A stretch of 64,000 bases of DNA from Desulfovibrio ferrophilus (GTDB taxonomy: Bacteria > Desulfobacterota > Desulfovibrionia > Desulfovibrionales > Desulfovibrionaceae). This document shows positions 9,180 to 17,068 of the stretch, piece after piece; within the stretch, counting starts at the first letter, position 1, and each line of letters starts with the position of its first letter. The stretch spans positions 591,001 through 655,000 of the forward strand of contig NZ_AP017378.1 of assembly GCF_003966735.1 (NCBI RefSeq), written 5' to 3'. The notes beneath the pieces are model-generated. The model worked only from the letters and a program-made list of their open reading frames with translations, made no database searches and was not told the origin of the DNA. Made by a program: the position numbers and the translations under genes.

Positions 9180-10226
9180 GTGAGTGCTGTTTTGTCTGAG
9201 AAGGCTAGAGAAAGAAATATGTCCATTGAGTTTGTGAAGGGTATAGCGATATTTTTTGTGATTACTCTACATGTTCGAGATTTTGACCTCTGGATTCCCA
9301 AAATTATTTCAACAGCAGTCCCATTGTTTTTCATGTCCACAGGTTTTTTGCTTTGGTTAGTTTATCGTGATCGCTTTGAAGCTAAAAAATTTCTTAAATC
9401 TAGGGTTGTTCGATTGTTTCCGGATATATATCTTGTTGGATTGATTAGTGTTTTGTTGTGTCTTTTGTTTGATATGAATGAATTGGATGGTTTTTGGCGT
9501 TGGATTTATGGTGACATTCGAGGTTTTGGACCTGGATCTTATTACGTTTCTTGCTACTTGTTGTTGTGTGTCTGTTTAGTTCCTTTGTTGATGTCTTTTA
9601 AGACAAAGTGGATTGTTCATCTTTCTTTTTTGTATCTGTTATCTCATGCTTGTTTGTCTTTTTATAAAAATGAGTTTTTTTATTTGATGTTTAAAGAATT
9701 TCCAAGATGGTACATTACGATTAGTCCTACGCAATATTTCCCTCATGTTTTACTTGGTATTCTATTCGCTTCGTTGTGTGATCGAATTATAAGTCACAAG
9801 GAAAGAATCTTCGCTGTATTGTTTTTTGTGTTTTTGTGTTTTATTTTAGAGAGTGAAGGGTTTTATAACGGAAGGTTTATGTGGAATAAAGTTGATTCCG
9901 TTCCTTTTGAGTCTTGGGAGACGTTATATTATGGTATTTTATTTTGTTTCTCGTTTTTCATTGTTCTGTACAACTTGGAATTTTACATTAATGACAAATT
10001 AAAGCGTCCGGTTATATGGATGGGGGAGCGTTCATATCAGATATTTTTAGTTCAAGCTGTTTATTTTAAATGGATAAATAAAGTTGACTTACCGTTATTA
10101 AATCATGGTTTGAGTGGTTTTCTTGTGAGTGTGTCTGTGGTGGTACTATCCTTTATAATCTATAACTACATTTATGAATATCTACGAGTGATAAGCTTGA
10201 AGTTTTTGGCTGTGAGGATCAGCTAA
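9180..10226 (+). CDS. Acyltransferase-3 family membrane protein (OafA-like), AT-rich
   Basis: Integral membrane O-acyltransferase of the acyltransferase-3 family, which transfers acetyl or other acyl groups to surface polysaccharides and similar acceptors. It has 348 residues with about ten hydrophobic segments. The N-terminal signature NMSIEFVKGIAIFFVITLHV places the family histidine in the first membrane segment. The GTG at 9180 is the best upstream start; ATG at 9219 (MSIEF) is possible. Base composition is strikingly unlike the neighbours: many TTT, TTG and ATA codons and roughly one third GC by eye, against well over half on both sides. This suggests recent transfer. The acceptor is unknown, and no polysaccharide genes are adjacent. 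Confidence 0.8.
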   Translation: MSAVLSEKARERNMSIEFVKGIAIFFVITLHVRDFDLWIPKIISTAVPLFFMSTGFLLWLVYRDRFEAKKFLKSRVVRLFPDIYLVGLISVLLCLLFDMNELDGFWRWIYGDIRGFGPGSYYVSCYLLLCVCLVPLLMSFKTKWIVHLSFLYLLSHACLSFYKNEFFYLMFKEFPRWYITISPTQYFPHVLLGILFASLCDRIISHKERIFAVLFFVFLCFILESEGFYNGRFMWNKVDSVPFESWETLYYGILFCFSFFIVLYNLEFYINDKLKRPVIWMGERSYQIFLVQAVYFKWINKVDLPLLNHGLSGFLVSVSVVVLSFIIYNYIYEYLRVISLKFLAVRIS

Positions 10227-10262
10227 CCTTTTTAAAGTGAGCCTGATATATCCTTCTGTGGA

Positions 10263-11111
10263 CTAGATGGACGGTCCGGGGTCGTCCGAATTCGATATAT
10301 CATAGTTGGAATCATCCGAGTCGAAAGACGTCTCATCCTTGCTTGAGGACTTGTCGAGGTCGATCATCTGCACACCGGTGGTGTATTCCATTGTTTTGTA
10401 GGAAGTTATTCCTCTGATTTTTTTGATGATATCGGCCATTTCGACGACACTCTGCTTGAGTGAGGCTACGGCCTTTCCAAAGTCTTCATCCAGTTCGTTT
10501 TTGCTGGCAATGTAGTCCACATCACCCAGAGCATATTGTAAGGGTTGGCTGAGTTCGTGGCAGGTTGCGGCCGCCAGTTCAAGCACGCCTTGCATCTTTT
10601 CCTTTTCGGCTCGTTCCTGCTCGGCGATTTTTATCTGAATAAGCATCTCGTTCAGGAGATTGGAGTTCTCCTCCTGTGCCATTTTTGCCTCTTCCATATC
10701 CACCAGTAACTTTTCGATTTCCAACACTTTTTCATTGTAGGCGGTAATGTCCTGAAATACGAAAAGTTCAACGTCCTGCATTTGATCATGAAAATCATCT
10801 GTCGCGTGACTTAGGGTGTGAAACCTGAAAAAGGCGATTTCACCATCGGGGCGTTGCAGTTCGATCATGTCTGAAATGCAGTAGGGTGCCCCTCGCGAAT
10901 GTGCATTCTGTTCACGATATTCCAGAATATCCTGCCGGAGGTTTTCAAGGACCTCTGGTGGTTTGCAGGCATCCTTGTCGCAACCCAGAAATTGGCAAAT
11001 CCTGTGGTTAAGACACCTGACTTCATCTCCCTTGATCAGGACGATTCCTATGATATCGTTGTCTGATAGCAAGTTCAGAATCTGTTTATGGTCGATTTGG
11101 ATGCTACCCAT
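10263..11111 (-). CDS. PAS-domain protein with histidine-kinase H-box but no ATPase domain
   Basis: A PAS sensor domain (~residues 10-125, ending in FVFQDITAYNEK) is followed by a coiled coil (~128-175) and a dimerisation/phosphoacceptor-like helix containing ATCHELSQPLQYALGDVDY near residue 185, which matches the H-box pattern H-E-[LIF]-x-x-P-L. The protein then stops at 282 residues with an acidic Ser/Asp-rich tail. No N, G1 or G2 box of a HATPase domain is present, so it cannot autophosphorylate by itself. It may be a phosphotransfer partner, a dimer partner of another kinase, or a decayed kinase. AGGAG precedes the ATG. It converges with the acyltransferase gene. Confidence 0.75.
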   Translation of the reverse strand: MGSIQIDHKQILNLLSDNDIIGIVLIKGDEVRCLNHRICQFLGCDKDACKPPEVLENLRQDILEYREQNAHSRGAPYCISDMIELQRPDGEIAFFRFHTLSHATDDFHDQMQDVELFVFQDITAYNEKVLEIEKLLVDMEEAKMAQEENSNLLNEMLIQIKIAEQERAEKEKMQGVLELAAATCHELSQPLQYALGDVDYIASKNELDEDFGKAVASLKQSVVEMADIIKKIRGITSYKTMEYTTGVQMIDLDKSSSKDETSFDSDDSNYDISNSDDPGPSI

Positions 11112-11177
11112 CTTGCTCCTGCCGTGCAGATGATTGCGATATTTACCTAACCGTTAGCACATGATTGCTCCGTTGGG

Positions 11178-11915
11178 CTAGTTCTGTAATGGATCTGGTG
11201 TCCTGGGTGAAAGCAATGCGCGAGGTCCTTTAGGCACATCGCGCGTTGCTTGGATATCAGATGACTGCTGATTGGTTATCGCTTCGCTGGGGCATATTTC
11301 ATAGCAGGCTCCGCATTCAAGGCATTGGGTATGGTCAATTTTGAACAGTGTCTCATTCAGGGTAACAGCTCCGACCGGACAAACTTCAGCACATTGACCG
11401 CATGCAATGCAGTTGTCGTTAACCGCGAACATGGGCGCGGTGATTGTTGCCTTGCCAAATGAGAATCGGCGTCGACGCGGTGGTGTCTGCGAGAGGTCAA
11501 AAATTTCTCCTGTTCCATTTTCCATGACAAAGGTTTCAAGAATATACCGTTTTTCACCAGGATAGAGATCGTTCATCACTGGGTTGGCAAGAAACAAACG
11601 ATCCAGTTCATCACGGCTGTCTGTGAAGCGAATCTTTCCGCTGACACGGTACATGATGTAGTCGGAGCCCATACCAACGATAGCCAGACTGGGATTGTTT
11701 TTCAGCTGGTGATAGAAGGCCTTGCCACGTCCGGTGAGAAAAGACAGGCGATTGTCTTCTGCCAGCATGAGATCAATGATGCGTGCTGCAGGATTGCCAT
11801 TATGCACAGTTGCCAAGGTGACGGATTTGATTTTGCGTAGTTCCGTGAAGGCCTTGGTTGTGAGTTCTTCATTGTTGGCGTCGAGAGACAGTCCGGCAAT
11901 GGTTGAGTTGGTCAT
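11178..11915 (-). CDS. Pyridoxamine-5'-phosphate-oxidase-like flavin domain fused to a 2x[4Fe-4S] ferredoxin domain
   Basis: The N-terminal ~150 residues form a split-barrel FMN-binding (PPOX-like) domain, with LATVHNGNPAARIIDLML near 35 and SFLTGRGKAFYHQLKNNPSL near 60. The C-terminal part is a bacterial ferredoxin domain with two complete cluster motifs, CIACGQCAEVCP near 168 and CLECGACYEICP near 197. The likely role is a small redox protein moving electrons between iron-sulfur and flavin centres; the substrate is unknown. AGGAG lies 6 bases before the ATG. Its start overlaps the stop of the upstream 51-codon gene (ATGA), so translation is probably coupled. The MarR gene and operators upstream suggest control by that regulator. 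Confidence 0.82.
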   Translation of the reverse strand: MTNSTIAGLSLDANNEELTTKAFTELRKIKSVTLATVHNGNPAARIIDLMLAEDNRLSFLTGRGKAFYHQLKNNPSLAIVGMGSDYIMYRVSGKIRFTDSRDELDRLFLANPVMNDLYPGEKRYILETFVMENGTGEIFDLSQTPPRRRRFSFGKATITAPMFAVNDNCIACGQCAEVCPVGAVTLNETLFKIDHTQCLECGACYEICPSEAITNQQSSDIQATRDVPKGPRALLSPRTPDPLQN

Positions 11916-12067
11916 GAGTGGCTCCTGTTCTTGAATGTTGCGAGTATTTGCAGCCCGAGGTTCACCATTCTTTTGGCGATGGAGGTCTTGGCATGTTTGA
12001 GTGGCGGAGGCAATGGTACTGCCAGAGCGGCTTCGACACTCAACCCGGCGATAGTGGAATTTTGCAT
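11912..12067 (-). CDS. Small 51-residue ORF translationally coupled to the flavin/ferredoxin gene
   Basis: Unrecognised small protein. Translation from the ATG at 12067 gives 51 residues beginning MQNSTIAGLSVEA and ending FKNRSHS. AAAAGGAAAG lies just upstream as a good Shine-Dalgarno site, and the stop overlaps the next gene's ATG (ATGA). Residues 3-10 (NSTIAGLS) are identical to residues 3-10 of the downstream protein, although the codons differ, which suggests either an old partial duplication or a shared N-terminal motif. The middle is proline-rich (VPLPPPLK) and the end is basic. A 14-bp palindrome matching the marR operator lies 15 bases upstream of the ATG. It may be a real small protein or a leader that sets translation of the next gene. 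Confidence 0.55.
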   Translation of the reverse strand: MQNSTIAGLSVEAALAVPLPPPLKHAKTSIAKRMVNLGLQILATFKNRSHS

Positions 12068-12081
12068 GGACTTTCCTTTTG

Positions 12082-12095
12082 GTTCGTATACGAAC
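12082..12095. promoter_or_regulatory. Palindromic operator (putative MarR site 2)
   Basis: Perfect 14-bp palindrome GTTCGTATACGAAC followed by TAA. It shares the GTTCG...CGAAC arms with the site in front of marR (12565-12586). It lies between the marR stop and the ribosome-binding site of the 51-codon gene. Binding by the adjacent MarR protein is inferred. Confidence 0.6.
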
Positions 12096-12116
12096 TAATT
12101 TTGCAAATAAAAAATA

Positions 12117-12557
12117 TCAGTTCGTGAAATTTGACTCTACTTGCTCAAGCAGATCGATGAGTAGTGCGCGCTGTTCGGCTGGCATGATTCCGTAGAAAGT
12201 GGAGAGCAATTGCGTTGATATTTCATCGAAATCTTTCTGTATCTCTACTCCCCGAGGCGCAAGGGCAACAAGAGTGACTCGTCCGTCATCGGTGCTGCGA
12301 ACCCTTGAGATGTAGCCGTGTTTCTCCAGAGTACGTATCATCACCGTTACGGTGGATTTTGCCCGTCCCGTGAATTCAACGATCGATTTCATGGGCACCG
12401 GTCCTTGGTTGGCATACAGGCAAGCGAGGACGGACCCGTGAGCTGGCACAAGGCCTGACATGCCTCGTGCAGAAAGCTCTGCTTCGATAATGGCATTGGC
12501 CTGGGAACGAATTCGGGAGATTCGTGATAGGGCAGAAGCGGTTCGTTTGTTGAACAT
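12117..12557 (-). CDS. MarR family transcriptional regulator
   Basis: Winged-helix dimeric repressor of 146 residues. The recognition-helix region VEFTGRAKSTVTVMIRTLEKHGYISRVRSTDDGRVTLVAL (shown here only as the landmark region, residues ~62-101) contains the DDGR wing typical of MarR. There is no convincing Shine-Dalgarno site before the ATG; the operator palindrome begins 8 bases upstream, so the mRNA may have a very short leader. It is the first gene of a likely operon with the 51-codon gene and the flavin/ferredoxin gene, and two near-identical palindromes flank it, pointing to autoregulation. The inducer is unknown. Confidence 0.88.
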   Translation of the reverse strand: MFNKRTASALSRISRIRSQANAIIEAELSARGMSGLVPAHGSVLACLYANQGPVPMKSIVEFTGRAKSTVTVMIRTLEKHGYISRVRSTDDGRVTLVALAPRGVEIQKDFDEISTQLLSTFYGIMPAEQRALLIDLLEQVESNFTN

Positions 12558-12564
12558 GAGATTG

Positions 12565-12592
12565 TTTAGTTCGTATGCGAACTAAAAGTCAA
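12565..12592 (-). promoter_or_regulatory. marR promoter/operator (putative MarR site 1)
   Basis: Interrupted palindrome at 12565-12586 with 9-bp arms TTTAGTTCG and CGAACTAAA around TATG. On the minus strand a -35-like TTGACT (12592-12587) lies immediately upstream, so a protein bound here would cover the promoter spacer. The same core recurs at 12082-12095. Confidence 0.6.
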
Positions 12593-12684
12593 CATGATTT
12601 ATGAGTAGATTTCAGCAGCCGTTTGCAACGGCATTATGGTTGGGGTATTCTTTGAGTCTGGAGAGATATCGACAGGAGGATACA

Positions 12685-12894
12685 ATGCCTACAGAACGCT
12701 GTCCCAAGAGCCCAAATCACGAGCATTGCTGGCATGGCGATCCAGTACCAGACTACACGCGCGACAAGCCCTATCGTCATTCCTGTTGCTGGTGCGGCGA
12801 GGAGTATTTTGAGGAAGGCTACAACAAGGAAGAAGTTCCTGCCCATGGAAACTGCCGGGATGGATCGTGCAGGGAAGTAGGACCACAAAGTTAG
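12685..12894 (+). CDS. Small Cys/His-rich protein, putative metal-binding
   Basis: A 69-residue hydrophilic protein of unknown function starting MPTERCPKSPNHEHCW. It has many cysteines and histidines, including CPKSPNHEHC and CCWCGEEYF followed by CRDGSC, a spacing that suggests a zinc-ribbon-like metal site. AGGAGGA lies 4 bases before the ATG at 12685. An upstream in-frame start at 12601 would add 28 residues without a ribosome site and is rejected. Its last bases overlap the end of the convergent membrane-protein gene by 4 bases. Confidence 0.6.
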   Translation: MPTERCPKSPNHEHCWHGDPVPDYTRDKPYRHSCCWCGEEYFEEGYNKEEVPAHGNCRDGSCREVGPQS

Positions 12895-13244
12895 CTGAGC
12901 AGGTGGGGGTGCTTCTGTCGTCTGGCTTCGCGTTCGTCAGCTCGCTGTTCGGCGATACGAAGGAATTTTTGATAGTCACTGTCGGGGTGCAGGTTCAGAA
13001 GCTTGACCAGAACTCTGGTCTGTTGTTCCTGACGTCGGGAGAGTTCTCTGAATTGCCTGTTCCAGCGCAACATCATCAAGAAGAGCAGGAGTACGAACAG
13101 GGGCATTAAATCTTGGATGATACTGTAGCCATTGCTCAGAATCAGCATCACGCTGTCAATATAGGGCCTGGCTGCATCCATCGCAGTGCTTGTGGCTTCT
13201 ACGGCAAACTGCGTCTTGGCGCTGATCGTTGCAGGGGCATTCAT
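12891..13244 (-). CDS. Small single-pass membrane protein of unknown function
   Basis: I do not recognise this family. From the ATG at 13244 (MNAPATISAK) it has 117 residues: a soluble N-terminus of ~35 residues, a hydrophobic segment LMPLFVLLLFLMMLRW near residues 48-63, then a charged helical C-terminal half rich in Arg, Glu and Gln. GGAG lies about 10 bases before 13244. An ATG at 13283 is in frame but has no ribosome site. The arrangement suggests an inner-membrane anchor with a cytoplasmic coiled-coil tail. Confidence 0.55.
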   Translation of the reverse strand: MNAPATISAKTQFAVEATSTAMDAARPYIDSVMLILSNGYSIIQDLMPLFVLLLFLMMLRWNRQFRELSRRQEQQTRVLVKLLNLHPDSDYQKFLRIAEQRADEREARRQKHPHLLS

Positions 13245-13349
13245 GTCATGTGTCTCCAAACCGATGTGGGCATTTCGAGACATTTTCTACACAAAATATC
13301 ATAAAAAGGGAAATTTCTGTGTAACCACTGGGAAGCAAAGCTTTTTTAG

Positions 13350-14384
13350 CTAGGCAATTTTGGCTTCAGCAAGGATTTGGATGAGTCGTTTGAATAATTG
13401 GGGGTCGTGCGCACCCTGATCGTCACGGATATGCTTCAGTGCCTCAAAGGGGTGCAGTGGAGGACGATACGCAGTGCCCCTTGTCAGGTTGTCATAGTGA
13501 TTCGCAAGAGAGACGGCCTTGGCATAGAAAGGGATGTCATCCGCCATGGCACCGGAGGGGAACCCACGACCGTCCTCGCGTTCGTGATGGAATAGCACGC
13601 AGTGAATGGCCTCCGGGACCAGTGGAATGGATGCCGAGAGTTGAACTCCAATGGCCGGATGCGAGATGAACATTGTCCGCTCTGCATCTGTGAGGGTGTT
13701 CGGGGCCTTGTCCAGCAGGTTCGAAGGGAGCCTCGTTTTGCCAATATCGTGCAGGATCGCTCCCAGGCAGCAGGCCGTCATCAGCAGGTCATCGGGTTCG
13801 AAGGTATGGAGTATGCAACCCGTGTAGACCATGGTTCCGACACCATGTCCGTACCCCTTGCCGCTTTTAGTGATGAATTTGGAGAGTTCCTTCAGAGCTC
13901 TTGGTTCCTGAAAGAATCTGGTGCTCTGGGAGACGACATCCTCGAATCTTTTGTACCTGATTCGCAGTGTGGTCTTGGGCAGGTTCTGCTCAAAAAAGCC
14001 GCGTGCCATGTCTTGAGTTGTGGTGCTCCACGCCTTGGCTCTTTCCGCTACCGTAATACTCTCATCGTCAAGCAGTTGCCCTAGATTCCTGCGTAGATAT
14101 TCGTCGTAGGCTCTTTTCTGATGCAGTGGGATATAGACCTGATCCACACCTTGGCTTTCCAGCTTTTTGCGGTGTTCAGGGCTGAAACTTTCGCCCTTCC
14201 TGGTATAGAGCACAAACTGGTCATCCTGCCTGAGATAGATGGCGAAATCGGCCCGGGTATTGGCGATGATGTGGTTTGTGGGGAACTGATGAAATGAATC
14301 AGGCCGAATGTCGTTCACGTCGAGTCTCATGGATGAATCGTTATCTATTGTTTCAGGATGTCTGTGATTGGGGAACATTTCCAT
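13350..14384 (-). CDS. HD-GYP domain protein (putative c-di-GMP phosphodiesterase)
   Basis: 344 residues. The N-terminal ~100 residues resemble the DUF3391-type region often found before HD-GYP domains (DFAIYLRQDDQFVLYTRKGE near 45). The HD-GYP domain occupies ~150-340: LHDIGKTRLPSN carries the HD pair, HHEREDGRGFPSG the GYP-type motif (GFP here instead of GYP), and ANHYDNL follows. HD-GYP enzymes hydrolyse c-di-GMP in the cytoplasm. No receiver domain is attached, unlike the second HD-GYP protein at 42020. The start is uncertain: the first ATG (14384) has only a weak ribosome site, and ATG at 14330 (MRLDVND) is a possible alternative. Confidence 0.85.
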   Translation of the reverse strand: MEMFPNHRHPETIDNDSSMRLDVNDIRPDSFHQFPTNHIIANTRADFAIYLRQDDQFVLYTRKGESFSPEHRKKLESQGVDQVYIPLHQKRAYDEYLRRNLGQLLDDESITVAERAKAWSTTTQDMARGFFEQNLPKTTLRIRYKRFEDVVSQSTRFFQEPRALKELSKFITKSGKGYGHGVGTMVYTGCILHTFEPDDLLMTACCLGAILHDIGKTRLPSNLLDKAPNTLTDAERTMFISHPAIGVQLSASIPLVPEAIHCVLFHHEREDGRGFPSGAMADDIPFYAKAVSLANHYDNLTRGTAYRPPLHPFEALKHIRDDQGAHDPQLFKRLIQILAEAKIA

Positions 14385-14550
14385 GTTTATCCGACAAGAG
14401 CAATGGCTTTTTCAGACGGCAAGGGATGGTTATAGTGAGTGGCGATAGAATCGTTCAGAGTTGACGCATGTTCTCGGTGCCCGTATATTCAGTAATGAGT
14501 GAAATCTTATGTTGAGATATGAAATGGCGAGTTCTGCCAAGGAGCACATC

Positions 14551-15171
14551 ATGAGCCGATTGTTGTATATCAAGGCTTCTCCTCGAGAGGAGCGCTCGCA
14601 TTCCATTGCCGTGGCCGATGCCTTTTCGGAAGCCTGGAAGGAGGCTAATGCTGGAGGCGAGGTGGTCATCAAGAATATTTTTGAGGAGGATCTTCCTCCT
14701 TTTGATGGCTTCAGGGTCCAGGCCAAGTACAATATCATGCACGGCAAGGAACATTCAGCCGAGCAGAAGCAGGCCTGGGAGGAGATTGAGAAGCTGATTG
14801 CAGAGTTCAAGTCCTTTGACCGTTTTGTGTTTGCGGTTCCCATGTGGAATTTCTCCATTCCCTACCGACTCAAGCAATACATCGATCTTATTGTACAACC
14901 CGGCTATACATTCGGGATGAACGAGACCGGATATTTCGGGATGGTGGAAGGAGCCAAGGCACTGACCGTCTACGCCAGCGGCGGGGAGTATCAGGAAGGG
15001 AATCCATTGGAGACCTTTAACTTCCAATCAACCTACCTGCGTTCGGTCCTCGGGTTTATGGGCATTACCGATGTCATTGAGATCGAACCCCGGGGAACCC
15101 TGATGGATTCGCGTGAGGCGAACAGAGAACAGGCGCTGGGTGAGGCTCGGGAGATTGCCAAGACCTTCTAG
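14551..15171 (+). CDS. azoR: FMN-dependent NADH:quinone oxidoreductase / azoreductase
   Basis: Flavodoxin-fold two-electron reductase of quinones and azo compounds, cytoplasmic. From the ATG at 14551, with AAGGAGC upstream, it has 206 residues, the usual AzoR length. The start MSRLLYIKASPREERSHS binds FMN phosphate, and PMWNFSIPYRLKQYIDLI near residue 95 followed by GYTFGMNETG is the family core. An in-frame ATG at 14509 precedes the ribosome site and is rejected. A strong terminator follows 20 bases after the stop. Confidence 0.92.
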   Translation: MSRLLYIKASPREERSHSIAVADAFSEAWKEANAGGEVVIKNIFEEDLPPFDGFRVQAKYNIMHGKEHSAEQKQAWEEIEKLIAEFKSFDRFVFAVPMWNFSIPYRLKQYIDLIVQPGYTFGMNETGYFGMVEGAKALTVYASGGEYQEGNPLETFNFQSTYLRSVLGFMGITDVIEIEPRGTLMDSREANREQALGEAREIAKTF

Positions 15172-15190
15172 CGATTCCTTGCTTATAAAG

Positions 15191-15226
15191 AAAGGCCGCC
15201 GTGCAAATGCACGGCGGCCTTTATAA
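15191..15226. terminator. Bidirectional rho-independent terminator
   Basis: Near-perfect 14-bp stem AAAGGCCGCCGTGC / GCACGGCGGCCTTT (15191-15204 with 15209-15222) with a 4-base loop, flanked by A- and T-rich sequence on both sides. It lies between the convergent azoR and acyl-CoA ligase genes and can serve both. Confidence 0.9.
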
Positions 15227-15244
15227 TTGTCGAAGAGGCTGGTG

Positions 15245-17068
15245 CTATTTGTCTTGGGGCTTGGTCTCCATCTCCACGTCGGTGGAGGCCTCTTCCTTCT
15301 CCATCTGGAGCTCTTCGGCTGCCAGGTTGACTTCTGCTTCTTCGGCCTGCTGGGCAGCCTTTCGTGCGGCTAGTTTCTCCGCCTTATCTCTTATCTTTTC
15401 TTCTTCCTCGGCACGCAGTGCTCGGCGGAGGACCTTGCCGACCATGGTTTTGGGGAGTTCGTCGCGGAACTCCACCTGGCGAGGCAGTTTGTACTTGGCC
15501 AATTTCTGGCGGCAGAAGGAAATGACTTCACTCTTGGTCATTTCATAGCCTTCGTGGAGTACGACATAGGCCTTGACGATTTCACCGCGGGATGGGTGAC
15601 GGATACCGACAGCCACGGCATCTTTGATCTTCTCGTGCTCGTATAGAACTTCGTCGATCTCACGGGGGTAGATATTGTACCCACTGGAAATGATCAGATC
15701 TTTCTTGCGGTCCACGATGAAGAAGTAGCCTTCCTCGTCCATGGTGGCGATATCGCCGGTATAGAGCCAGCCGTTACGCAGGACGTTAGCTGTTTCGTCA
15801 GGACGATTCCAGTAGCCCTTCATGACCTGTGGCCCGCGGATGATCAGCTCTCCTTTCTTGCCGGGAGGCATGGGCACTTGGCCCACGTCCATGTCCACGA
15901 TCTGACAGTCAGTGTCCGGCATGGGGAGGCCGATGGAACCGAATTTCTTGACTCCGCCCAGGGGGTTGAAATGCGTGGCTGGTGAAGCTTCAGTCAGGCC
16001 GTAGCCTTCCACGATTTCACAGTTGGCGACCTTCTTGAATTGTTCAAGAGTTTCGACCGGAATGGGGGCGGACCCGGAGACGCACACGTCCAGGGACTTG
16101 AAGTCCTTGGGCGCGATATTCTTCTGGTGGAGCAGGGCCGCGTACACCGCCGGTGCTCCGGGGAAGATCGTGGGTTTGTTTTTCTTGATGACCTTCAGCA
16201 GGTCCTGCGGCACGAAGCGCGGAACGGGCAGCATGGTCGCGCCGATACTGGTGGGTAGATTAAGGCCCACGGTAAGGCCGTATATGTGAAAGAACGGCAG
16301 AACGTTCACAAAGGATTCGTGGCGATCGCCCAGGCTATGCAGCATCTGATGTGCCTGCTGGACGTTGGCGGTCATGTTGCTGTGGGTGATGACAACGCCC
16401 TTGGAGATGCCCGTGGTGCCACCGGTGTATTGCAGCAGTGCGGTATCCTGGCGCGGGTCCGCCGGGGGGCGGCTGATGCGTTCGTTGCCCTTGAGCATGC
16501 TCTTCCAAGGCAGGATGTGCTTGCCGTCGATGGGCACATCCATGAACAGATTGTTCTTCTTGGCCTTGAATTTGTAGAGCTTGTTCAGGGGAAAGCCCAG
16601 TCCGTCACTGATGGAGGTGACGATGAATTTTTTTACAGGCAACCGGTCCTTGACGGCCTTGATCTTGGGCCAGAGGTGGTCCAGAACGATCATGGTTTTG
16701 CAGTTGGCATCACCCAACTGGTGGATCAGTTCCTTCTCCATGTACAAGGGGTTGGTCATGACGCAGATGGCGCCGGACTTGAGCACTCCCCAATAGGCAA
16801 TGATGGTTTGCGGCAGATTGGGCAGCATCACGGAGACGCGGTCTCCGGGTTGGATCCCGAGGTGTCGCAAGTTGGCTGCCATGATCTCGGCTGTTTTGTG
16901 CAGAGTCTTGTAGTTCATCTTCCAGTTTCGGAAGACGATGGCGTTGCGCCTTGGATAGTTTTTAGCGGCCCGGTCAAGGTATTCGAACACGGGGATGTGT
17001 TCGTAGTTGACATTGGGCGACGCTTCTTTGTCGTAATGATCCAGCCATGGCCTGGCGATGTCGGTCAT
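15245..17068 (-). CDS. fadD: Long-chain fatty-acid--CoA ligase
   Basis: AMP-forming acyl-CoA synthetase that activates long-chain fatty acids. The P-loop-like motif LLQYTGGTTGISKGVVITHS lies near residue 210, EGYGLTEASPATHFNPLGG near 365, the hinge and ATP motif GWLYTGDIATMDEEGYF near 440, and DRKKDLIISSGYNIYPREID near 462. The GAGGAAGG Shine-Dalgarno site is 2 bases before ATG 17068. At 607 residues it is about 50 longer than usual: after KVLRRALR the protein continues as a charged, helical Lys/Glu/Ala tail ending KPQDK, with no recognisable domain. The conserved part is complete. Confidence 0.93.
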   Translation of the reverse strand: MTDIARPWLDHYDKEASPNVNYEHIPVFEYLDRAAKNYPRRNAIVFRNWKMNYKTLHKTAEIMAANLRHLGIQPGDRVSVMLPNLPQTIIAYWGVLKSGAICVMTNPLYMEKELIHQLGDANCKTMIVLDHLWPKIKAVKDRLPVKKFIVTSISDGLGFPLNKLYKFKAKKNNLFMDVPIDGKHILPWKSMLKGNERISRPPADPRQDTALLQYTGGTTGISKGVVITHSNMTANVQQAHQMLHSLGDRHESFVNVLPFFHIYGLTVGLNLPTSIGATMLPVPRFVPQDLLKVIKKNKPTIFPGAPAVYAALLHQKNIAPKDFKSLDVCVSGSAPIPVETLEQFKKVANCEIVEGYGLTEASPATHFNPLGGVKKFGSIGLPMPDTDCQIVDMDVGQVPMPPGKKGELIIRGPQVMKGYWNRPDETANVLRNGWLYTGDIATMDEEGYFFIVDRKKDLIISSGYNIYPREIDEVLYEHEKIKDAVAVGIRHPSRGEIVKAYVVLHEGYEMTKSEVISFCRQKLAKYKLPRQVEFRDELPKTMVGKVLRRALRAEEEEKIRDKAEKLAARKAAQQAEEAEVNLAAEELQMEKEEASTDVEMETKPQDK

